Assembly (NCBI GenBank): GCA_019058015.1
Contig: JAHLWH010000122.1
Span: 1 to 51,868, forward strand
DNA length: 51,868 nt
Origin: Promethearchaeota archaeon
GTDB taxonomy: Archaea > Asgardarchaeota > Lokiarchaeia > Sigyniarchaeales > SOKP01
Direction of reading: 5' to 3'
Every line of letters starts with the position of its first letter. Positions within the stretch are counted from its first letter, which is position 1. Of this stretch, positions 1 to 8,934 are shown piece after piece. Below the pieces are notes generated by a model. That model did no database searches, was not told the origin of the DNA, and saw only the letters and a list, made by a program, of their open reading frames with translations. The translations under genes were made by a program, and so were the position numbers.

Positions 1-326
1 ACTTTACGTGCATCATTGGTTATATTTTGATAGATGGGCGGTCCTGGGTTTGTCGGGTCGGAAATATCAATGACCGCCAAGCCTGAGCTCGTAGCTCCCA
101 CATAAGCATAATCTCCGCTTACATAAACGTTATGTGCAGAACCGTTTGTGTATTCGTAATAAACAGAAGATTCTCTGGGGGGTTGTAGAGTAATAATCTC
201 CATGGTATTCTTTTCATCAAAGGAGACTTCAATATCTCTCTGATTACTTACTAATAGAATTGGGATTATGATTAAAGCTAAACTTAGTAATATAATCAAC
301 TTTACTTTTACTCGAATATAATTCAT
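1..326 (-). CDS. LVIVD-repeat surface/secreted protein, N-terminal part (cut by window edge)
   Basis: Not in the ORF track because it runs off the left edge. Read on the minus strand from ATG at 326, it begins with a short basic stretch and a long hydrophobic segment (residues about 8-27), a signal peptide or membrane anchor. After a spacer comes a segment reading VYVSGDYAYVGA followed by LAVIDISDPTNPG. This matches the LVIVD beta-propeller repeat typical of archaeal and bacterial extracytoplasmic proteins. At least 108 codons are visible without a stop. Likely an envelope or secreted propeller protein; its partner is unknown. The family call rests on one repeat. Confidence 0.65.
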   Translation of the reverse strand, partial: MNYIRVKVKLIILLSLALIIIPILLVSNQRDIEVSFDEKNTMEIITLQPPRESSVYYEYTNGSAHNVYVSGDYAYVGATSSGLAVIDISDPTNPGPPIYQNITNDARK

Positions 327-658
327 AGATTTTAACCACTCTATAGATTTTTTTAATATATATTTTTTAAATATAACCAGACCTTTATCTTTATAACTGA
401 GGTGTATCCATCTCAAATATCGTTGAGTCTTCCCAAAGTTGATTCCTTGAAGTGGAAAAGTTAATTAGAATTGACCTAATGCTATGAATTGCCATTAATA
501 TTACGAATAATGTTAATATTGAATAATTTAGATATTATTTTGGCATTATTTATCGCTTATATTTAAAATATGGGAGGATTTTTACTTAACTGTATGATTT
601 CATTTATAATAGTAATAATTAAAAAATAAAGTAAATATAAAAAAAATTGAATTTAGTC
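327..658. other. Intergenic region, AT-rich
   Basis: About 330 bases without a credible gene. It lies downstream of the VWA gene and upstream of the truncated LVIVD gene, both on the minus strand. The stretch around 350-380 is very A/T-rich on the side next to the LVIVD start and could hold its TATA element. No repeat or RNA gene was seen. Confidence 0.4.
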
Positions 659-2905
659 CTATAATTTTCCCCTCCAGATTAGATTATTATGGAATGTGAT
701 GTCAACATCAAGATCTTTCTCTTTTATTTCTACCATTTCTTTCTCTGATACCGGAAGTTCAATTTGATATGTTCCGTCTAATAAATCCTTGATTTTAATA
801 TCGAATTCTTTTTTCCCTACTTGTAGCTTCAATTCATAGCTATATCCCGGACCTAGCAATTGACCTTTTTTATTGCGAGGAGTGATATTAATAATCTTGC
901 CTTTCAGTTTGTCTGTTGAGGTTTCTATAAAATTAATTTTAGTTTGTTCGGGATCGGCTTTACCCGGTCCCACAATTAACGAAATCATATCTGTACGACA
1001 TATAGGACCGTTTTCTGGACTCTCATATCGAACTTTTATTTTGAAAGAATGCAATCCAGGTTGTTCCAGAGCTATTGGAATGAAAATTTCCTCCTTCTCA
1101 ATTTTGCATTCAAGATCTCCTCTTAGAAGAGAGAGATGTTTTGTATATGGTATTAAGTGTTTTTGGAAATGTGGATCAGAGGTCATAGCTTTAAGTTTCA
1201 GAATTAAAAGGTTCTTAGGAACTTTTTTTGTACTTATTTTTGATTTTTTCAATAATTCAAATGGTGAAACTTTATATTGAGCTAAAAGTTCAGGGAGTGG
1301 TACACGAAAATATTTCGTTTCTATCACAATCTCCTTAGGCATAATAAATACTGGTTTTTTCTTATTTAAAACAATAATTCTGATAGGTAATAAGTCTCCT
1401 ACTTCATAGAGTTTTTTCGGGAAATCAACTACGTGTTTAATCACTGTATCCTCCCCTATAACAAATGCATGATAATCAGCAGAAGTTCCAATTATCTCAC
1501 CACGAATAATCATACGCCACCCCCCTAGATACTCTAAACTTTCTCCATTTTGTCGTTTAGGTAAATAAATAGTTGCCATACAATGGTTTTCATATAGTCT
1601 CATCTCATTATGTAAATCTAAGAGAGTCCCATCAGGAGAGTACAACCAGAACATAAAATTACTCCTCTGTGATTTTTTCCAAGAAAGAATTACAGTTATT
1701 TTTCGGATAGATCTGTTAAGATAGAAGATCTCTGCTTTTTTATGCTCTTCTACAGATAAATTACTTGTGTTGTGATAGAGAATTGAGGGAGAGCCTCCAG
1801 CCATAATATTGCAGAGATCGATTAAATATAAAAAATCAAGGTCGGTTTCCGGGTCATTTGTTCCCTGATAAAAAGCACCTGTCTGGTTAGCTATCCCTTG
1901 TAGAAGAGTTTCATAATTTGCTGTAATACCAACACCAATGGTATGAACAGGAATATTATAGTTTGCAATATTATCTCCTGGATGTTCTGACACAATCTGA
2001 GAAGGATCTCCACACCAGTCATCACCATTTATGATTTCATAGTGGCCTGCTGGTACTTTTTTCACCAATGGATTTATATTTTGTATTCCGTCAGTGCATA
2101 ATATGACAAATGATTTCCGAGTAGGAGTACTAGGGGGTAAGGTATCAAATGCTGTCTGTAAACCCGCGCCCATAGCAGTACATGTACCTGTTACAAGGGC
2201 GTTAATCTTATCTTTTAGTCCATTTGTTATATCCCAATTAGCTTTAATTGGTAGTAATGTTTGATCTTCACTCACATCATCCGTAAACGAAATCAATCCC
2301 ATATTATCATCAATTTGTCCGTTTGTGTTTAAAAAGTTTCCGATTATTCTACAGGCTCGTTTCATCATTTCGAACTTCGAATCACCAGTTAAAGGCCAGT
2401 TCATACTGCCGGAGACATCCATAACCATTTCTAGATCTATAGGATCACGTATGTATATAGTATCCTTTAATAAACCTTCCAAAAAATCACGTCCAGGAAA
2501 ACCAAGAAATCTTTCTCTAATATGCATATTCCTATCAATGATAAAAGTATGGGGTACAACTCTATCATTAACAGGTATACCACCCATATACGAACTCCAA
2601 ATATCTTCGTTGTGGATAGCAGGGAAAGTAACAGTAACATCAAACTCCCCTGTTAACCATGTTTTAATGACAGATGTTGGAGTAGAATTTTCACGAACAA
2701 CCGCAACTATTTGAACACCATGACCAGAGTATGTATTCCATAAATTTACTAGACATTTTATTACATCTTCACAATCGGAATCATCATACTCAATAAAGGA
2801 AAGTAATATGATATCTCCTAAATGATCTCTTGTATCATATGTGATCATATCATGAATAAAATCATCTCCATCAAAATGGGGTGCAGGGTCACCAACTATT
2901 GGCAT
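659..2905 (-). CDS. Thioredoxin-fold/VWA-domain fusion protein
   Basis: 748 aa. Residues about 1-140 look like an AhpC/TlpA-type thioredoxin fold (opening GDPAPHF, a VVPHTFIIDR strand, then GFPG), but no CxxC is visible, only a lone Cys near residue 45, so redox activity is doubtful. From about residue 158 a von Willebrand factor A domain follows, with MIDAS motif DVSGS (D163, S165, S167), a Thr-containing TAMGAGL loop near 243 and TDG at 271-273. The remaining 350 residues look beta-rich and carry no family I recognise. No signal peptide or membrane helix, so probably cytosolic. The VWA domain suggests metal-dependent protein binding. Downstream of the nuclease-like gene on the same strand with a gap of about 100 bases. 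Confidence 0.75.
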   Translation of the reverse strand: MPIVGDPAPHFDGDDFIHDMITYDTRDHLGDIILLSFIEYDDSDCEDVIKCLVNLWNTYSGHGVQIVAVVRENSTPTSVIKTWLTGEFDVTVTFPAIHNEDIWSSYMGGIPVNDRVVPHTFIIDRNMHIRERFLGFPGRDFLEGLLKDTIYIRDPIDLEMVMDVSGSMNWPLTGDSKFEMMKRACRIIGNFLNTNGQIDDNMGLISFTDDVSEDQTLLPIKANWDITNGLKDKINALVTGTCTAMGAGLQTAFDTLPPSTPTRKSFVILCTDGIQNINPLVKKVPAGHYEIINGDDWCGDPSQIVSEHPGDNIANYNIPVHTIGVGITANYETLLQGIANQTGAFYQGTNDPETDLDFLYLIDLCNIMAGGSPSILYHNTSNLSVEEHKKAEIFYLNRSIRKITVILSWKKSQRSNFMFWLYSPDGTLLDLHNEMRLYENHCMATIYLPKRQNGESLEYLGGWRMIIRGEIIGTSADYHAFVIGEDTVIKHVVDFPKKLYEVGDLLPIRIIVLNKKKPVFIMPKEIVIETKYFRVPLPELLAQYKVSPFELLKKSKISTKKVPKNLLILKLKAMTSDPHFQKHLIPYTKHLSLLRGDLECKIEKEEIFIPIALEQPGLHSFKIKVRYESPENGPICRTDMISLIVGPGKADPEQTKINFIETSTDKLKGKIINITPRNKKGQLLGPGYSYELKLQVGKKEFDIKIKDLLDGTYQIELPVSEKEMVEIKEKDLDVDITFHNNLIWRGKL

Positions 2906-3004
2906 TTTAAATCATCTTGCTTTTTTTGTCGTTTTTACATAAATGTAATTTTACTACATTTAATATATGAATTTTATTTATTTTCGTTTTTCTTTTTTCC
3001 TAGC

Positions 3005-3133
3005 CACTTATTTGTTATTTATTGCACGATCTCCAATTATAGATGTCTTCTTGAAACCACTTATTTTATTATTTATTGCACGATCTCCAATTATAGATGT
3101 CTTCTTGAAACCACTTATTTTATTATTTATTGC
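3005..3133. repeat. 54-bp tandem repeat inside the nuclease-like gene
   Basis: Two full copies of a 54-bp unit plus a partial third. The phrase attgcacgatctccaa begins at 3021 and 3075, and attgc recurs at 3129. The period is a multiple of three, so each unit adds 18 residues to the C-terminus of the overlapping minus-strand gene. The copy nearest the stop codon has lost a base (aacaaataag instead of aataaaataag), which creates the TAA that ends the protein. Confidence 0.9.
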
Positions 3134-4036
3134 TGAGTCTTTCAAATATTTTGTTATTGGTTGTTGAACCTTTTTATATTCTTTAGGTTCACAAGGTTCT
3201 TTAACAGCGCCGACAACTTCATGTAGGTCCTTTATTCCTTTATGATTGCTATTAAAATCAAAACAAGCGCGATCAAAATCAAAATATTGACCAGCAGGTC
3301 CTCTATAAATAACTAATGTACCTATAAGATCATACAAATCTCTAACTTTCCACTCTTTATATACCCAAAGACCATTCTCAGCTTTTACATAGAGAGAGAA
3401 AATAAAATGGTAAGCGTTCATTTTAATAGGTCTAGGTACTAAAATAGAAACATCAAAAACTTTATCACTATCTTTTATTTTACATCTATTGGATTTAATT
3501 TCTACATAGTAAATTTTCTTTTTGTATACAAATGCCGTATCAGGAAACTTTGTATCTTTAGAAGTTTTCCCAGAAGTATTTTTAAAATCAGTAGGTGGTC
3601 TTAATCCTTTACTTATCAATACTTCATTTACAATGGGTTCAAGTTTCTGACCTCTTTTTTTGGAATCAAGACTTTCATTAAACTTTTTCTTATCAAATTT
3701 CAAAGCAACTTCATTAAAAGTTTCTATTAATAATTTTTTAACATCGTTATCTATGTGGTAGTAGCGGAGAATTTTTTTTTTGACCTTTTCAGATTGTTTG
3801 ACCTCTTCTGTTTTTTCTGCTTTTTTTTTGAAGAATAGAAATTGATCAAAATTTAATTTAATAAATTTGTGATAAGGAAACTCTCGCAGCTTCCACATAT
3901 TTTTTTTTTGTTTATCTTCGTTTATAAATATATTACACTCAACCAAATCTTCCTTACAATCATCCAATGCCCATATATAATATTCTCCATTATACATAAG
4001 TTCTAACTCTAATCTATTTGGATTTTTATCGTTCAT
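3008..4036 (-). CDS. PD-(D/E)xK nuclease-like protein with repeated C-terminal PIP-like tail
   Basis: 342 aa. The middle of the protein has the arrangement of a PD-(D/E)xK nuclease core: FPDTAF (D166), a beta strand, then VEIKS with E179 and K181, preceded by a helix containing KLEPIVNE. The N-terminal 100 residues are Lys-rich and unrecognised. Near the C-terminus, QQPITKYL (291-298) fits the PCNA-interacting pattern Q-x-x-I-x-x-Y-L loosely. It is followed by 18-residue repeats containing NKISGFKK, which resemble degenerate PIP boxes. The tail is encoded by a 54-bp tandem repeat and ends by a one-base loss in the third copy. Could be a repair or restriction-type nuclease; no methyltransferase is adjacent. 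Family call is moderate, PIP reading is inference. Confidence 0.6.
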   Translation of the reverse strand: MNDKNPNRLELELMYNGEYYIWALDDCKEDLVECNIFINEDKQKKNMWKLREFPYHKFIKLNFDQFLFFKKKAEKTEEVKQSEKVKKKILRYYHIDNDVKKLLIETFNEVALKFDKKKFNESLDSKKRGQKLEPIVNEVLISKGLRPPTDFKNTSGKTSKDTKFPDTAFVYKKKIYYVEIKSNRCKIKDSDKVFDVSILVPRPIKMNAYHFIFSLYVKAENGLWVYKEWKVRDLYDLIGTLVIYRGPAGQYFDFDRACFDFNSNHKGIKDLHEVVGAVKEPCEPKEYKKVQQPITKYLKDSAINNKISGFKKTSIIGDRAINNKISGFKKTSIIGDRAINNK

Positions 4037-4208
4037 AAGTATAATACATTTGACATTCTTTTTATAAAAAATTAAATATAATTTGTGTTATTTGATTAAT
4101 TTAAAATTCTAGCATCGGTTGAAAGAACCTGGTGTAAATTCTTTATCTTTCCACTATTTCCTTACTTGGAATTTCTATTTCTTTATTTATTTTATAATCA
4201 TAGAGTAT

Positions 4209-6944
4209 TTATTTCTCGGTCAAATTCTCTTTATTGGAAGACTCCTTTATTCTCTCTTGTTTATCTTTGGGTCCCTTTAGTGTTTTACTTAATATTTTAC
4301 TAGCAAGAGCTGAACTCATCTGGACGATTACTTTTTCTGAATCTTGCCAATTAAGGTCATCTAATTTCTCTTGGGATAATAGTGCTTTAAGTCTCTCATT
4401 TTCAAGTCTCAATTTCTCTTTTTCTTCTAATGCTTTTAAGACATCTATCTTTCTATGTGCTAATTTGAATGATTCTAGTGCTGTTCCAGTACCAGGTTCA
4501 ATGTCAATGATTAGATTTTGAGTGTCTAATAAAAATCTCCGAGAGCGTTCTTTTCTCAATAAATATTCTGGATAAATTTTTTTAAATAAATCATCATTAT
4601 TGAGAAATTCATCTAATTCTTCGTCACCTGACTCACTAGCAGCAGTGTATTGAGTTCTTAATTCGGGTACATAATCAATCATATCTATTCTATCATCGGT
4701 ATTAATATCTTCAGGAAGTAAATTTAAATTGTCTTGTGTAAAATGCTTTAGTTCAGGATCCATAAGAATTGGTTTTGCTCCCATATTAGGGTAATAAAGA
4801 TAGGGCGTCTTCATGATTTGTAGCATTGTAAATAACTCTGAACGAATAAATTCTGGTTTCAAGTAGTATATTGCATAATTACCATAATATCCAATTGGTC
4901 CGGCAGGATTTATTAGATCTGTTATATCAACGCAAGTGTCCCAATCTCCTATAAATTCTCCGTCTAGATCAAATAATGTCTCTTCTAATTCATCAGTTTC
5001 ATATTCTCGTACTTGTTCTAGTAAATTATCTATTGTTTTTCCTTCATCTATAGTTTCTCCAGCTTCCTCTCTACTTGTCTCACCTTCTTCTTCGCCACCT
5101 TCATCATTTAATGGATATTCAACTCCACCAAAGGTTCCATGAAAATCCCATTCGACAGGTACTTGTATTTTTAATTTTTTATATCTCAAGATCCTTTGTT
5201 GAGAGTCTTCTTGGGACCATATAGCTCTACAATAATGAAGAATGTTATCACGGATATGTTGATAAAGACGTTCACGTTTCACCTCAAGAAGCTCAATTTC
5301 TCGTTCAGTTTCGTATTTTTTTTGGAGAGCTTCTTGGTAATTCCTTTGTGCTTCTTGAATCATATCCACACCAGATAAGGATAGAGTGGTTAATTTTTCA
5401 GAGAATCTCTCAAGAAATCCTTCCTTCCCTTCTGAACCTATAATATCTCCTAACTTATCTTCCAAAGTGTTTTTAACTTCTGAATAATCGATTGGCCTTG
5501 GAACTTGACTGATAGATGTTAATGCATCCCGGAATGAATCATCTAAGAGAACTTTTGCTATGATCCAATCGTATCTTTTCACCCATTCAAAATTTACCTC
5601 AAATGAGTAAGGAATGGGTTCAGCAATCAAAATTACGTTTTGTATTTCTGCAACGCTAGTAAAAATCTCATACTGCCGCTGTAACTTGCTGTAAACATAT
5701 GTTATAGGGATTTCCTCATTGGGATTCACTATTTCAGATGCCGTTTCTACTTCAAAAGTAGACTCAGATTCTGTGCTAACTACAGTTTTGATTTCAGTCC
5801 TTATCTTGCTAGCAGTTTTCTGCATTGATTCAGAGAGATGAGTACTTGCCTTTTTTGATCTTTCCTCTGCCTCACCATGGGCTCCTGCAGAAGCACTTGC
5901 TGAAAATACAGAGAAATTTACTGATGCTTCTGCTTCTGCATTCCATCCCTGCGTGTTTGAAGCTTCATTGACAATCTCACTTGAATCCTTTGTTGTATCA
6001 GTTACCTCAGAGGATTCTTCAATGCTTTTAAGATGTTCTGCTGTCTTGGTAACTTTTATGCGACGTACTATTTTTGTTGATACCTTTTCCACTTGTTTTG
6101 GACCAAGTGGAATTGTTTTAACAATTTCACCTCGTTGATTTCCCAATGATCTCCATTCTTGGCGATATACAATCCTAAGACCTAAATTCCAACTATACGG
6201 TAAAAATGGATCAAATGTGAAAGGTGGGATGACTGTTTTCTCTCTTTTTCCTTTTTCAGCTTCCTTTTCTCTTTGCCTTTCCAATAGCTGCTCCAAATGT
6301 TCTTTCCAGTGATTCACTGTTAACCTAGCGATTACAGCCCATCGATTTTTAAGTTGATCATCAGTTTTTCTTTGCATATTAATAATTATCCAAAAAAGAA
6401 AAAAGACAAAATTTTGATAAACCGTAAAAAAGTATAGACAGGCATTTGTATTTTTTGGAACAATTGGTAGCCAATTGATAAATTCTTGTTCAGTTATAAT
6501 ATCAATCTCTTGTGCCAAACCATATAAGTAAAGAAGATTTTCATATGCTTCTATTTCAAGTAGGAGAGTGGAGATTAATCGTTCAATAATGTATTTTCGT
6601 ATGTCGTTATTAATAGGTGTAAGAAACCACCATCTAGAATTTTTTCTTATTAATTCATCTAATCTTGCTCTTAAATCTTGTAAAAATAATCTTTCATTAG
6701 GATCAATGATTGTTTCACTAATAAAAAGATCATCAATAGCGGCTTCAGAGGGCTCCAAAACCTCGGGTTCTAATACATAAAGATATTCTGAAAAGTCGTA
6801 AAAAGCAACATTTTCCAAATTAGCAGTACTTATTCCTAAAAAATTGCTTGTCTTTTTTCCTTCAAAGATACCATTAGCAAGGCTATTAATAAGGTGATCT
6901 CTATCATTCTGATTTCCAAGAGAATTATTTTCTTTACTTTTCAC
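4209..6944 (-). CDS. Large hypothetical protein, 911 aa, coiled-coil rich
   Basis: I do not recognise this family. Residues about 1-230 are helical, with one strongly hydrophobic stretch near 168-190 (YFFTVYQNFVFFLFWIIINM) that may be buried or membrane-associated. A beta-type region follows (RIVYRQEWRSLG, then TIPLGPKQVEKVSTKIVRR), and a long Ser/Thr/Glu/Ala-rich amphipathic stretch (about 310-420) with SASASAGAHGEA and repeated TES/SES motifs. A further helical coiled-coil segment lies near 570-640, an acidic linker (DEGGEEEGE) near 700 and a Lys/Glu-rich coiled coil at the end. The start overlaps the stop of the 160-aa gene by four bases, so the two are translationally coupled. No signal peptide. 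Confidence 0.75.
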   Translation of the reverse strand: MKSKENNSLGNQNDRDHLINSLANGIFEGKKTSNFLGISTANLENVAFYDFSEYLYVLEPEVLEPSEAAIDDLFISETIIDPNERLFLQDLRARLDELIRKNSRWWFLTPINNDIRKYIIERLISTLLLEIEAYENLLYLYGLAQEIDIITEQEFINWLPIVPKNTNACLYFFTVYQNFVFFLFWIIINMQRKTDDQLKNRWAVIARLTVNHWKEHLEQLLERQREKEAEKGKREKTVIPPFTFDPFLPYSWNLGLRIVYRQEWRSLGNQRGEIVKTIPLGPKQVEKVSTKIVRRIKVTKTAEHLKSIEESSEVTDTTKDSSEIVNEASNTQGWNAEAEASVNFSVFSASASAGAHGEAEERSKKASTHLSESMQKTASKIRTEIKTVVSTESESTFEVETASEIVNPNEEIPITYVYSKLQRQYEIFTSVAEIQNVILIAEPIPYSFEVNFEWVKRYDWIIAKVLLDDSFRDALTSISQVPRPIDYSEVKNTLEDKLGDIIGSEGKEGFLERFSEKLTTLSLSGVDMIQEAQRNYQEALQKKYETEREIELLEVKRERLYQHIRDNILHYCRAIWSQEDSQQRILRYKKLKIQVPVEWDFHGTFGGVEYPLNDEGGEEEGETSREEAGETIDEGKTIDNLLEQVREYETDELEETLFDLDGEFIGDWDTCVDITDLINPAGPIGYYGNYAIYYLKPEFIRSELFTMLQIMKTPYLYYPNMGAKPILMDPELKHFTQDNLNLLPEDINTDDRIDMIDYVPELRTQYTAASESGDEELDEFLNNDDLFKKIYPEYLLRKERSRRFLLDTQNLIIDIEPGTGTALESFKLAHRKIDVLKALEEKEKLRLENERLKALLSQEKLDDLNWQDSEKVIVQMSSALASKILSKTLKGPKDKQERIKESSNKENLTEK

Positions 6945-7423
6945 TTTCTCTTCGACCTCCTTCGTGATCTTATATTTCTATTTCTTTTCATTTTATTTAA
7001 AAGAACATCCTTATTTAGAGGCTCTTCAATCTTCATAGAGGGAGACGCAAGTGAAGTAGGAGTTTCTGGATCGCGTACATCCAAGACCTTCTTTTTACCC
7101 TTTTTCATTTTAACCTTCTCTTTCGAAATCACGATTTTAGCTCGACGAGCTGTTGGTTCTTTGAAATCAACAATTAAATTCACTTTTGCCTTTTCGTTGG
7201 TGTTTTTTTTCTGTCTTAGTTCTTTCTTCACTTCTGGGGAAATACTTACTGGTATTCTTGATCTGACTTTTAGTAAAGGTCGAAACTTAGGATCTTTATC
7301 TACTGCAATACTATCTTTTTCCTTTTCAAATTGATCATTTAGTCTTTTTAAAATTTCTTTTGCTTTCTCTTGCTTCTTTTTTAAGTTTTCTTGATTTTTA
7401 TTTTCACTGTTTAGTGATTCCAT
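6941..7423 (-). CDS. Lys/Arg-rich hypothetical protein, 160 aa
   Basis: Highly basic protein with a charged helical N-terminus (residues 1-45, Glu/Lys coiled coil), a short central stretch VSISPEVKKELRQKK and a very basic tail ending NIRSRRRSKRK. No family recognised. The tail could bind nucleic acid or acidic partners. It is the first gene of a coupled pair: its stop overlaps the ATG of the 911-aa gene by four bases, so the two products probably act together, and the 911-aa partner has acidic segments. The ATG at 7423 is the only good start. Confidence 0.65.
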   Translation of the reverse strand: MESLNSENKNQENLKKKQEKAKEILKRLNDQFEKEKDSIAVDKDPKFRPLLKVRSRIPVSISPEVKKELRQKKNTNEKAKVNLIVDFKEPTARRAKIVISKEKVKMKKGKKKVLDVRDPETPTSLASPSMKIEEPLNKDVLLNKMKRNRNIRSRRRSKRK

Positions 7424-7974
7424 ACAATCACAACATTTTTTTTATTATATTTTTATCTTTACGGTTATATTAAAGATGATTTCGCTTTATTAATAGATAA
7501 ATTCCATACTACATAATATTGGAATCAAAAATGAATAAGACAGGGTAATATTTAATATTTATGTCCATTACGCTTCAAAAAATTCATCAGTTACAAATCC
7601 CTCAATTCAATATCTCACCAATTTTCTTACTAAAAAAGAAAATTCATTCTAATAAGAATCATGAGTTCAATCAATAAATTTATAGTAATTTTGATGATTC
7701 TATTTCCTTCATTTTGGTTTATTTCTACTTTATTTTTTTCTATTCTGGATTATATTTACGAATGATTGAAGTGGAAATTCCTTATTGATAAGATTCTTTT
7801 AGATCACGGTATTACAAATTATAAACTTTTCTAATTCTGTATTTTTGATGGAATTAAATTCTTTCTACGTTATTTAAATAATATGGAACGAAATATATTT
7901 ACTAAATTCCAAATTTATTAAAGATATGAATTGATAATAATTTTTGTTGATACAAATTTTAATATAATTTTAAT
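7424..7974. other. Gene-poor region upstream of the 160-aa gene
   Basis: About 550 bases of A/T-rich sequence. The part next to 7423 must hold the promoter of the 911/160-aa gene pair. Two tiny overlapping plus-strand ORFs occur (7561-7677, 38 codons, and the membrane-peptide candidate at 7661). No RNA gene or clear repeat was seen. Confidence 0.4.
7661..7765 (+). CDS. Possible 34-aa single-pass membrane peptide
   Basis: A short ORF below the track cutoff, beginning MSSINKF and continuing into an almost uninterrupted hydrophobic, aromatic-rich run (VILMILFPSFWFISTLFF) that would span a membrane once. No strong ribosome-binding site is visible and the ORF could arise by chance in A/T-rich DNA, where Phe and Ile codons are frequent. 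Listed only because of the clean transmembrane profile. Confidence 0.22.
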   Translation: MSSINKFIVILMILFPSFWFISTLFFSILDYIYE

Positions 7975-8139
7975 ATGGGGGTTTTAAAAATTAAATTTGA
8001 AATTGATTTACCTGAAAAAAAATATAAAAATTTGAAAACAATTTTTGAGATGTTCAATCAAGACTTAACTGAATCGTTAGAAAAAATAGCGATAAATTTC
8101 ATTAAAAGTTCTCTTAAAGAAATTGAATTTATGCTTTAG
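7975..8139 (+). CDS. Small hypothetical protein, 54 aa, possibly ribbon-helix-helix-like
   Basis: ATG at 7975 opens a 54-codon ORF below the track cutoff: a short beta-like start (VLKIKFEIDLPEKKY), then two helices (LKTIFEMFNQDL and ESLEKIAINFIKSSLKEI). A strand followed by two helices in about 50 residues is the size and order of ribbon-helix-helix regulators, but the second helix lacks a clear signature. An A/T-rich TATA-like stretch precedes the ATG closely, compatible with a leaderless transcript. Could also be a chance ORF. Confidence 0.42.
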   Translation: MGVLKIKFEIDLPEKKYKNLKTIFEMFNQDLTESLEKIAINFIKSSLKEIEFML

Positions 8140-8520
8140 ATTATTCAAATAATCTTTTTAAAAATTTGTTCAGGAAATATTGATAAATCTTTTCTTGAAA
8201 AGGGAAAAGAAAAATCATGTGGCTCTAAATTTTCATAGGTATCTTAGAAATTATTTTAATATTTTTTTATTTATGAAAATTTTAGGCTTATAAGAAAGTT
8301 CTCTATGAAAATAGCTTATCATAAACGAAAATATTCGTATAACGTTATATTATTTCGAACAACTTTTTTTATTTAAGAGATTGGATTTTTTCATGGCTTC
8401 CATAGAAAGACAATTCTTTTTAAACTTAATTAAAATTTACCAGTATAAAGAAAAAGATTTGAAGGCTCACGTTGTTAAAAAAACTATTAAACTATAAAAC
8501 TATTAAACAATTCAATATTT
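8140..8520. other. Intergenic region between small ORFs
   Basis: A/T-rich, no well-supported gene. A 34-codon ORF at 8393-8497 on the plus strand (starts MASIERQFFLN) is the only uninterrupted ATG ORF noticed, and its codon pattern is not distinctive. No RNA gene or repeat seen. Confidence 0.35.
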
Positions 8521-8820
8521 TCACATATATAAGGAAGAATTAGGACCCTTGATGGTTGAAAAATCTTCCGGTTTGATTTTTCCTGATATATACTCGAGTA
8601 ATAAAGTTATACTATAAAAAACGCAATTAAACACTTTTCGAATGATTCTATAAAAGAAATCTTTTGAAACGGTGCCATCTTTCTCGAGATATATTCTATC
8701 AATAACGATATATCTGAAGTTTTTGAGATCAATTTGAAAAAAAACATTCTGGAGGAAGAATAATTTCCGAATATCAGTAAAAAAAATTTTTTTTTTTACA
8801 TCTTTTAAGGTTGGTGTCAA
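8521..8820 (-). CDS. Hypothetical protein, 99 aa, possibly a frameshifted remnant
   Basis: The track ORF starts at a TTG (8820) with no good ribosome-binding site. In the next reading frame upstream, the minus strand encodes a plausible protein segment (RRNIPDYCPDLNKIKKYV, then KKAVELDTNL) from about 8900 down to about 8805. It runs into this ORF at a long A and T homopolymer (about 8784-8800). A single-base indel there would join them into a product of about 130 aa without an ATG. So this is either a decayed gene or one broken by a homopolymer error. The Phe/Ile/Lys-rich sequence matches no family I know. Confidence 0.35.
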   Translation of the reverse strand: MTPTLKDVKKKIFFTDIRKLFFLQNVFFQIDLKNFRYIVIDRIYLEKDGTVSKDFFYRIIRKVFNCVFYSITLLLEYISGKIKPEDFSTIKGPNSSLYM

Positions 8821-8934
8821 GCTCGACGGCTTTTTTAACGTATTTTTTAATTTTATTCAAATCAGGACAATAATCTGGAATATTTCTTCTTACTAGATAA
8901 CAGAACTAATTAAAAATAAAAAATAAAAAAATAA

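Noticed and set aside
873-1280. Plus-strand ORF of 135 aa inside the VWA gene
   Set aside because: It is antisense to a gene with clear MIDAS and domain structure, and its translation is low-complexity and fits no family.
3008-3133. Tandem repeat considered as a CRISPR array
   Set aside because: Only two full copies with no unique spacers between them, in frame with a coding sequence.
2822-3167. Two plus-strand ORFs with repeated LLFIARSPIIDVFLKP text
   Set aside because: They are the antisense reading of the 54-bp tandem repeat; the minus-strand frame has the nuclease-like gene.
6894-7334. Plus-strand 146-aa hydrophobic ORF
   Set aside because: Antisense shadow of the Lys-rich 160-aa gene: reverse complements of Lys codons give Phe and Leu, which makes a false membrane profile.
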